5,318 nucleotides of DNA from CAYVMD01 sp964452465 (GTDB lineage: Bacteria > Armatimonadota > JACIXR01), in contig CAYVMD010000078.1 of the NCBI GenBank assembly GCA_964452465.1, positions 1 through 5,318 on the forward strand, given 5' to 3'. The notes under the pieces are model-generated. The model worked only from the letters and a program-made list of their open reading frames with translations, was not told where the DNA came from and did not search any database. Position numbers and translations under genes: made by a program. The stretch's first letter is position 1; each line of letters begins with the position of its first letter. This document shows, piece by piece, positions 1-4,889 of the stretch.

Positions 1-606
1 GTTCAACTCGCCGGTATAATAATCCAACTGATAGTCTATCCCCCTCCGCATCATCACATCGTCGACCTTGACCACCTCGGAACCTTCTACTATCGGACTG
101 AATCGGAGGTAATAGGGTCCAGCGGAATTATTACCTCGGAAGGATTCTATCTTGGTGGAACCCCTGGACTGAGAAGCAACGAGGGAAAGCCCGATATCCT
201 TACCCAAGGTCGTGGTGAGCAGAAGTCCGTTAAGGCTTTTGTTGAGGGAGGCGAACTCATTTCCCATAAGGCTTGCCAAAATCGCCCCTGCCTTTAGATT
301 GAAGCCTTCGCCTTTATACTCCAATGTCAATTTATTGGATTCGGGCGAGAAGCGATCACGAGAAAGTTGGGCATCTATGAAAGCGTTGCCAAAGAGGCGC
401 CCCCTTACATAGAGATTCGTATAATCCTGAAACTTGGATTCACTGCCATAATTATCATATTTATAAAGGCTTTCGTCGCCACTAATGCTATAAGCATTGA
501 AGTACATGGTATGATAGCCGGAGATGGTCAATTCATCACTACCTGCCCACCCCTTAACCAAGGGGATAAGGGAAATTATGCAAAGCAGAATCGCTTTTCT
601 AATCAT
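1..606 (-). CDS. Secreted beta-rich surface/outer-membrane-like protein, N-terminal 202 residues (C-terminus beyond left edge)
   Basis: An open frame runs from the ATG at 606 to base 1 without a stop, so only the N-terminus is present. Residues 1-21 form a Sec signal peptide: positive MIRK, a hydrophobic core, then a likely cleavage around GWA-G. The rest alternates polar and hydrophobic residues and is rich in Tyr, Phe, Gly, Asn and Ser, as in outer-membrane or surface beta-strand proteins (for example LTISGYHTMYFNAYSI, then LTLEYKGEGFNLKAGAIL). Residues 163-201 carry GPYYL, GSEVVKVDD, RRGIDY and LDYYTGEL. This resembles a module I recall from large exported beta-proteins ('GPY.L...P...GSE.V.VDG..L.RG.DY.IDY..G.L'). 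The ATG overlaps the csaB stop by 8 nt and has no good Shine-Dalgarno sequence, so translation probably depends on coupling to csaB. Export and beta structure are reasonably supported; the exact role is unknown. It could be a barrel protein, an adhesin or an S-layer-associated protein. Confidence 0.75.
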   Translation of the reverse strand, partial: MIRKAILLCIISLIPLVKGWAGSDELTISGYHTMYFNAYSISGDESLYKYDNYGSESKFQDYTNLYVRGRLFGNAFIDAQLSRDRFSPESNKLTLEYKGEGFNLKAGAILASLMGNEFASLNKSLNGLLLTTTLGKDIGLSLVASQSRGSTKIESFRGNNSAGPYYLRFSPIVEGSEVVKVDDVMMRRGIDYQLDYYTGELN

Positions 607-1633
607 CTTGAGCCAGTTTTACTACCCTCTCTATGCCTTCTTCCGCTCTCTTTTTCATAATAGAGCATTTCTTTGCTAAAATCAAGTTCGCTTCCTCCGC
701 CGCCTCCAACAGATCCTCGAGGGCTTCTTTTGCTTCTGGTAGGTCGAGATCCTGCAAGGAAAAGCAGGGTTGTCCCAGCTCTCCCACTATTCGGGATACT
801 TTGGGATCATAGGAGAGAGCAACGAAAGGGGTAGTGGCAAGGGCGGAGAGAATGGCGCTATGGAGCCTAACCGCTATCAAACCTCTCAATTGGGATAGGA
901 GACGCAATGCCTCGCCAGGCGAAGAGGGTTCCCTCACCTCCCCTCCTAATTCCGAGGCTAACCTCTGAGATATCCCTCGATCGGCGGGATTGAATACCAG
1001 GAAGGAAAGGGAAAAACCCCTACTTTTCGCCTCCCATGCCCATTCCTTTATATTCTCCAATTTCAACCACTCCCCTGCTCGCAGGCAGAAACCTATTTCC
1101 TTTTTTCTCTCCACTTTTGGAGGAGGAGGGAGGAGGAAAGCAGAATCGGCGGTGAGGAAGGCCTCCTTGTTCCATCCTCGTGCCCATTCCCAAGAAACTC
1201 CCTCCCGAAGGGATAAACTGTGCACCTTTCTTAGCATCCGTCCCACCAAAACCCGGCTTATCCTCCTCCTCAAGGGACCGATGCCCACCGAGAAAATCGC
1301 TACCTTTTTGCCTAAAAGGAGGGCTAAACGAAGGAGGAAAAGATAATAAATAAGGGAACGGAAACTGGTGATATCTTGGAAGAGCCCCCCACCCCCAAAG
1401 AGGAAGAGGGAGCAGGAGGAGATAGCGGAGAGAATATCTTTGGGGTGACTCCTTCTCCAAGCGGAGCAGTGGTAAGCCTGGGCAGTTTGAGGAGGGTTGC
1501 CCGATAAAACCGCTATTTCCCCTTCGAAACGCTCCCTTAACGCCCGAATCTCGCCCTCCAGGATCGCCTCATCCCCGAGGTTTCCCATGCCGAAATATCC
1601 TGCGATCAGCACCTTCATATTCTCGCTACGCAT
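599..1633 (-). CDS. csaB: Polysaccharide pyruvyl transferase CsaB
   Basis: CsaB-family enzymes transfer a pyruvyl ketal from phosphoenolpyruvate to cell-wall polysaccharide, creating the docking site for SLH-domain S-layer proteins. The 344-residue frame has the family marks in order: an N-terminal GMGNLGDEAIL (15-25), a glycine-rich FGGGGLFQD (79-87), VAIFSVGIGPL (111-121), DSAF (163-166), AVRLHSAILSA (254-264) and VALSYDPKVSRI (271-282). These fit the two Rossmann-like halves of the pyruvyl transferase superfamily, and the length is normal for CsaB. Two starts are possible. The ATG at 1633 has a GAGG only 2 nt upstream. The ATG at 1618 (residue 6) matches where family members usually begin (MKVLI) but has a weak Shine-Dalgarno sequence; I keep the longer form but consider 1618 at least as likely. 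The gene lies 4 nt after the upstream stop and overlaps the next gene by 8 nt, so it is inside an operon. Family assignment is firm; the natural polysaccharide acceptor cannot be told from sequence. Confidence 0.93.
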   Translation of the reverse strand: MRSENMKVLIAGYFGMGNLGDEAILEGEIRALRERFEGEIAVLSGNPPQTAQAYHCSAWRRSHPKDILSAISSCSLFLFGGGGLFQDITSFRSLIYYLFLLRLALLLGKKVAIFSVGIGPLRRRISRVLVGRMLRKVHSLSLREGVSWEWARGWNKEAFLTADSAFLLPPPPKVERKKEIGFCLRAGEWLKLENIKEWAWEAKSRGFSLSFLVFNPADRGISQRLASELGGEVREPSSPGEALRLLSQLRGLIAVRLHSAILSALATTPFVALSYDPKVSRIVGELGQPCFSLQDLDLPEAKEALEDLLEAAEEANLILAKKCSIMKKRAEEGIERVVKLAQDD

Positions 1634-1637
1634 TTCC

Positions 1638-1835
1638 TCAATTTCCCTTATTTAGACTCTCCAACATGATACAAATGTTATCCATATCCGCTTGGACGAG
1701 GTAGGCGAGGTCCTGCCAGGAGGTTATCCTTTGCCTCAACCTCCTCACTTCCTCCAAAGGTTGCCCGGAGGAAAGGGAGATGGCAAGGAGGGCACAAGCA
1801 TCGCCTAATCTTTCTTCCTCTATCACGGTGCCCAA
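1638..1835 (-). CDS. C-terminal fragment of a helical-domain protein; possibly the real C-terminus of the M48 protease
   Basis: This is the 3' end of a coding frame that enters from the N gap and stops with TGA at 1638. About 65 residues are visible, beginning LGTVIEEERLGDACALL. They are helical and acidic, with a pattern of the type '(L/G)GD..(A/L)..LA..SG.P.EEV..LR.....W.DLA', followed by a final helix. It resembles small bacterial helical modules found at protein C-termini, but I cannot name a Pfam family. No start codon can be trusted: an ATG on the other side of the Ns (1874) lies inside the protease coding sequence and joins this frame only if the ten Ns are the true length. With a gap of 8 or 11 nt, the frame would instead continue directly from the M48 protease. 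The csaB start follows 4 nt after the stop, so the two are co-transcribed. It is either a separate small gene or the tail of the protease. Confidence 0.55.
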   Translation of the reverse strand: MGTVIEEERLGDACALLAISLSSGQPLEEVRRLRQRITSWQDLAYLVQADMDNICIMLESLNKGN

Positions 1836-1845
1836 NNNNNNNNNN
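1836..1845. other. Assembly gap (10 Ns)
   Basis: Ten consecutive Ns sit inside coding sequence. Ten is a common placeholder, so the real number of missing bases is unknown. The gap breaks the reading frame between the M48 protease and the downstream helical-domain frame and hides the true end of the protease. Any protein translated across it, including the short WAP tail after the Ns, is an artefact of the assumed length. Confidence 0.98.
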
Positions 1846-3190
1846 AACGATGAGAGCATTTCCGGCGCAGCCAATCGTTATCCATATCGTTCAGGCGGGC
1901 GATCAATACCTCCAATTGGATAGGAAGCAAAGAAATGAGCGCCAATCGCCATTTCCTCCAAGCGGTATCGATATTTTTCGCAGAGGACAAGAGGAGGCTT
2001 TGAAGGACGAAAAGGGAGTATTCCTCGAAGTGGCGAGATAGCAAAAGCGTGGATATCCCCGCGGATGCTACCTCTAACTTGCCGGCTCCCTTTTTCACTT
2101 CTTCCACAGCGGACAAAGCCTTTTCCAGGGCGAGATCCACTCCTTTGCCATTTTGTATAAGTTTTAAGCCTAAATCGTTTACACAATTATACAACCTCCC
2201 TACCCCTTCGTATATTTCCCCCAATCTCGTCCTTTGAAGGTAGGCTTGAAGGATGAGGGGAAGGAGGGGGTAATGTTGAGCGAGCAGGAAGAGGCTTTGC
2301 CATTTATAGACCCTCTTCAAATTGGAATAGGATGCTTGGAGGCCTTCCCGTAGGGCTCCCAATTTATCTTGAAGGTGGGAAGGAAGGGGAGAAACCTTAG
2401 GAGAAAAGGAAGGTGGGGGCGAAAGATCTATAGGGATATTGGGAAAAGAACGAAGGTAATCCCTTGCCTCCTTCGCTTCCCCTCTTTCCCACAAAGACCT
2501 ATAAATACCCTCTTTGCCCTTCATTCCCTTTAAATACCCTTCGCATTTTTCTAGCCGCTTCTGCATCGATGGATGGGTTGAAAAGAATTCCCCTATTCGG
2601 GAGGCTCCTTGACCCAATCTTTTAAGGAAGTTAGGGAAGGCTTCGGGGGCGAAGCCACTCGCAAAGGTCAGTTCTACAGCCCCCTTGTCCGCTTCCTCCT
2701 CCTGTTCTCTGCTATAGGAGAGGTTGGCGAGGAGCAAAGCGGCCATGAACGCCTTCTTTTCCCTTTCTCCCATCTTTATACCGGATAACAAACTCGACAA
2801 ACCTATCGCATACATCTGTTTTCTCGCATGTTTCTTCACAAGATGAGTGACTTCATGGGCCATAACGCCCACGAGTTCGTCCTCGCTCTCCACGAATCTC
2901 AAAAGACCCTTGGTGACATAGAGGAAATTGCCTATCGTGGCATAGGCATTGATCTCCTCCGTGTCCAATATGTAGATTTGGAATTTAATACCCGCCGATT
3001 GCCCCAACCGCTTCCCTACCCTTTCGACCCACTGGCAAAGGAGAGGATCGGTTACAAAACCATATTCCGTTTCCAAGGCATCCCTCATAACCCTTCCTAA
3101 CCACTGCTCAAGGTCGCTCCCCAAGCAGAAGGAAGCGAACAGGGAAAAAATGATCGGGAAGAAATACCTATGTCCTTTCATCCTTTTCAT
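1846..3190 (-). CDS. Exported M48-family zinc metalloprotease (3' end interrupted by assembly gap)
   Basis: The first 448 residues of a Zn-dependent peptidase are present. Residues 1-24 form a signal peptide (KRMKGHRYF, then a hydrophobic stretch to FCLGS). There is no proper lipobox before the Cys, so the protein is probably secreted or periplasmic rather than a lipoprotein. The M48 domain covers about 28-222. The catalytic motif HEVTH is at 112-116 (His112 and His116 bind zinc, Glu113 is catalytic). SREQEEEAD at 160-168 supplies the third ligand, probably Glu164, and the conserved STHPSMQKR is at 204-212. This arrangement matches soluble BepA/LoiP-like proteases that act in envelope protein quality control, not membrane HtpX. 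A proline-rich linker (about 250-275) leads to some 170 residues of helical sequence with no repeat I recognise. The start at 3190 has only AAGGG 12 nt upstream; a second ATG at 3181 would also keep the signal peptide. It is the first gene of the leftward operon and diverges from the GNAT gene. Any end after the gap is unreliable. Confidence 0.9.
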
Positions 3191-3202
3191 TTTAACTTAA
3201 AA
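3190..3202. repeat. AT-rich palindrome touching the protease start codon
   Basis: TTTTAA-C-TTAAAA is a perfect inverted repeat with 6-bp arms. It lies directly upstream of, and shares one base with, the minus-strand ATG at 3190. It could be a small operator or simply AT-rich leader sequence. Short AT palindromes arise easily by chance, so significance is low. Confidence 0.3.
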
Positions 3203-3259
3203 GCCCTTTTTGTTCCTCAAAATGTTGGACTTCGCCTTCTTACAAAATAAGAAAGACTC

Positions 3260-3275
3260 CCTTCCCTGGGGAAGG
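3260..3275. repeat. GC-rich hairpin in the divergent intergenic region
   Basis: CCTTCCC-TG-GGGAAGG has 7-bp complementary arms; as RNA it would fold as a 6-bp stem with a 4-nt loop. Read on the minus strand, the stem is followed by GAGTCTTTCTTATTTT, a broken T-rich tract. If the protease promoter lies to its right, the hairpin would be in the protease mRNA leader and could weakly attenuate transcription. On the plus strand there is no T tract, so it is not a terminator in that direction. Confidence 0.35.
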
Positions 3276-3345
3276 CTTGAAAATGGATCTACCCATACTC
3301 TTAGAGTTAAATGTTACTTTTTTCAAATGTGAGACGGACGCCTTC

Positions 3346-3364
3346 CTCGTCCTCTGAGGGCGAG
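3346..3364. promoter_or_regulatory. 19-bp near-perfect palindrome, possible operator
   Basis: CTCGTCCTC-T-GAGGGCGAG has 9-nt arms that match at 8 of 9 positions around a single central base. With almost no loop it is a poor RNA hairpin but has the shape of a dimer-binding operator. It lies between the divergent protease and GNAT genes, about 156 nt upstream of the protease start and 89 nt upstream of the GNAT start. The binding protein, if any, is unknown. Confidence 0.35.
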
Positions 3365-3410
3365 TGAACAAAATCTTCTCAAAGGGATTATTTTTAGGAA
3401 GCGCGTGGCT

Positions 3411-3438
3411 TTGCCTACTCCCTATTTTGGTATATGAT
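3411..3438 (+). promoter_or_regulatory. Predicted sigma-70-type promoter of the GNAT gene
   Basis: TTGCCT (3411-3416) and TATGAT (3433-3438) are separated by 16 nt, a fair match to the -35 and -10 consensus. Transcription would start near 3445, only about 8 nt before the ATG at 3453. That agrees with the absence of any Shine-Dalgarno sequence there. The predicted leader is too short for normal ribosome binding, so the mRNA would be nearly leaderless. The prediction rests on visual consensus matching only. Confidence 0.5.
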
Positions 3439-3454
3439 TTTTAGAAAAAATCAT
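3434..3454. promoter_or_regulatory. Perfect inverted repeat over the -10 box, predicted transcription start and start codon of the GNAT gene
   Basis: ATGATTTTT (3434-3442) and AAAAATCAT (3446-3454) are exact reverse complements around AGA. The left arm takes in most of the TATGAT box; the right arm includes the first two bases of the ATG. A dimeric regulator bound here would block both RNA polymerase and the start site. Alternatively it is only an AT-rich coincidence. Because the predicted transcript begins around 3445, most of the left arm would not be transcribed, which favours a DNA operator over an RNA hairpin. Confidence 0.45.
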
Positions 3455-3929
3455 GAGAGAGGTCCGTATAGAGAACCTGAGCGAAGAGGAGCTCAGGCAA
3501 AAGCGTTCAAATCTCGTCGATGCTTATCTTTCCGCGTATCAGGATCTTCCGGAATACGCCTATGATACGAGGAAAGAGGTCAAGAGCTACCTAAACTGGC
3601 TATATAGGGGCGATCCAAGCGGGTTTTTCGTTGCCAAAATTGGGGATGAGATAGTAGGGTTTTTATCCTGCCATTCCAATTGGATGGATTATAGGGAAGG
3701 AAAGGTGTGCGAGCTCCACGAGTTCGTGGTTAGGAAGGAATTTCAAGGAAAGGGGATTGGAAAGGCGCTCTTAGAGAAGGTAATAGAATACGCTCGTTCC
3801 AAAGGGAGGCAGAAAATAACCCTTTGGGTGGGCGAGGGAAACGCACCGGCGATCGCCTTTTATAAGAAGAGGGGGTTCGTTTATCTTTACAAATCTGGCA
3901 TTTGGGTGAGGATGAGCTTGGAAATTTAG
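3453..3929 (+). CDS. GNAT-family N-acetyltransferase
   Basis: The 158-residue protein has the layout of the Gcn5-related acetyltransferases, which move an acetyl group from acetyl-CoA to an amine. The N-terminal part (1-55) is helical and probably forms the acceptor side. FFVAKIGDEIVGFLSC (58-73) gives the central beta hairpin, and ELHEFVV (87-93) is beta-4. FQGKGIGKALLEKV (97-110) carries the acetyl-CoA pyrophosphate-binding Q-x-x-G-x-G loop, and GNAPAIAFYKKRGF (129-142) is the conserved C-terminal motif with Asn130 and Tyr137. Length is typical for a stand-alone GNAT. The substrate cannot be deduced: candidates include a protein N-terminus, a polyamine, an amino sugar or an antibiotic-like amine. 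It is the only plus-strand gene, with its own promoter and no Shine-Dalgarno sequence, and it ends 3 nt from the stop of the convergent permease. It is not part of either flanking operon, so a housekeeping or recently gained role is possible. Confidence 0.9.
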   Translation: MREVRIENLSEEELRQKRSNLVDAYLSAYQDLPEYAYDTRKEVKSYLNWLYRGDPSGFFVAKIGDEIVGFLSCHSNWMDYREGKVCELHEFVVRKEFQGKGIGKALLEKVIEYARSKGRQKITLWVGEGNAPAIAFYKKRGFVYLYKSGIWVRMSLEI

Positions 3930-3932
3930 CCC

Positions 3933-4889
3933 TTATCTCCGGCGCCGAAGCACATCTACCGTGACAGCGATTACGACGACGCTACCTATCACTATATCCT
4001 GCCAATAGGGGGATACGCGCAGAAGGATAAGTCCGTTATAAAGGACGGCCATAATGAAGGTACCGATGAGGGTACCCAGTATCGTGCCTTCCCCTCCCAT
4101 GAGGCTCGTCCCTCCTATAACTGCTCCCGCGATAGCTTGTAACTCGTAAGCGGTACCTACACCGGGGTTCCCTTGCCCCAACTTAGCTGCGATCAGGATA
4201 CCCGAGACCCCCGCCAGGAAGGCGCTACAGATATAGCAAATTATGCGTCCCCTGTCCACATTTATGCCGGAAAGCCTTGCCGCTTCGATATTCCCTCCGA
4301 TGGCGTAGACTTGCCTGCCGAAAGTGGTGTAGTTCATCAGGACGAAGAAAAATATGAAGGCTCCCATCAATATGACGAAGGGCACGGGGATGAAGAAGAA
4401 AGCCTTCTGCCCTAAGGCATTGAAGGAAGGAGGTAGGTCCACGATCGGCCATCCCTTCGTGACAGCAGCAGCTGCTCCTCGCGCTATGCTCAATGTCCCC
4501 AAGGTGATGATAAAAGGAGGAACCCTCAATTTGGTGACGAACACACCGTGCCACAACCCGATGGCGCAGGAGAGCAAAAGGGCACAAAGGATAGCGACCG
4601 GGACGGGGAGGGGGATTTTCAAGAGCAACGCTACCACTACTCCTATGAAGGCGATAACGGAGCCCACCGAGAGGTCTATCCCCCCGGTGATTATCACCAA
4701 GGTTTCCCCGATGGCTATGAGCCCGAAAAAGGCAACCTGGCAAAGGATCGTGCTTATGTTAAAGGGAGTGAGAAAGGTATGGGGTCTCATAAAGGCGATG
4801 GCGAGGAAAAGGGCGATAAAGGCAAAAAGGATGGTAGCCTCCCTTAGGGCGAAGATCTTCTTTATTCCCTTTATATTTACATTCTTCAT
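3933..4889 (-). CDS. RbsC-type sugar ABC transporter permease
   Basis: This 318-residue inner-membrane protein belongs to the ribose/xylose/galactoside-type permease family (BPD_transp_2), which forms the channel of a sugar importer with a periplasmic binding protein and an RbsA-like ATPase. About 8-10 hydrophobic segments are visible, from 18-33 to 297-311. Family marks are GETLVIITGGIDLSVGS (61-77), TLGTLSIARG (129-138), the cytoplasmic coupling loop TTFGRQVYAIGGNIEAARLSGI (188-209; NIEAARLSGI matches the common 'N..AA.LSGI' pattern), and IAGAVIGGTSLMGGEGTILG (253-272). The ATG at 4889 is chosen over the longer upstream frame because it has a strong GGAGGT 6 nt before it, overlaps the DUF6807 stop as ATGA, and gives the normal family length with a basic N-terminus. 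The sugar is unknown. No ATPase or binding-protein gene lies in the window; they would be expected beyond the right edge. It is the last gene of its operon. Confidence 0.94.
   Translation of the reverse strand: MKNVNIKGIKKIFALREATILFAFIALFLAIAFMRPHTFLTPFNISTILCQVAFFGLIAIGETLVIITGGIDLSVGSVIAFIGVVVALLLKIPLPVPVAILCALLLSCAIGLWHGVFVTKLRVPPFIITLGTLSIARGAAAAVTKGWPIVDLPPSFNALGQKAFFFIPVPFVILMGAFIFFFVLMNYTTFGRQVYAIGGNIEAARLSGINVDRGRIICYICSAFLAGVSGILIAAKLGQGNPGVGTAYELQAIAGAVIGGTSLMGGEGTILGTLIGTFIMAVLYNGLILLRVSPYWQDIVIGSVVVIAVTVDVLRRRR

Noticed and set aside
367..660. Plus-strand frame with a hydrophobic stretch that might look like a small membrane protein
   Set aside because: It is antisense to the signal-peptide-bearing surface protein and the csaB end, has no ribosome-binding site, and its hydrophobicity mirrors the opposite strand.
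1020..1460. Long minus-strand frame overlapping csaB, and a plus-strand frame at 990-1346
   Set aside because: Both lie inside csaB in other frames, have biased low-complexity composition (Gly/Pro/Phe or Arg/Lys runs) and match no family; csaB itself is clearly the coding frame.
3115..3190. Lipoprotein signal in the M48 protease (Cys at residue 22)
   Set aside because: The residues before the Cys (ASF) do not fit a lipobox, which needs Gly, Ala or Ser directly before the Cys; an ordinary Sec signal peptide fits better.
3298..3326. Possible minus-strand promoter for the protease (TTGAAA, 17 nt, TAAGAG)
   Set aside because: The -35 is good but the -10 matches only 3 of 6 consensus bases; not strong enough to list as a feature, although the position would be sensible.
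3222..3332. 36-codon plus-strand frame in the divergent intergenic region (MLDFAFLQNKKDS...)
   Set aside because: No Shine-Dalgarno sequence, no convincing promoter, and it spans a hairpin; a frame this short is expected by chance.
3940..3947. CGGCGCCG palindrome near the convergent stops as a shared terminator
   Set aside because: Only 8 bp with no loop and no T run on either strand; it encodes part of the Arg-rich permease C-terminus.
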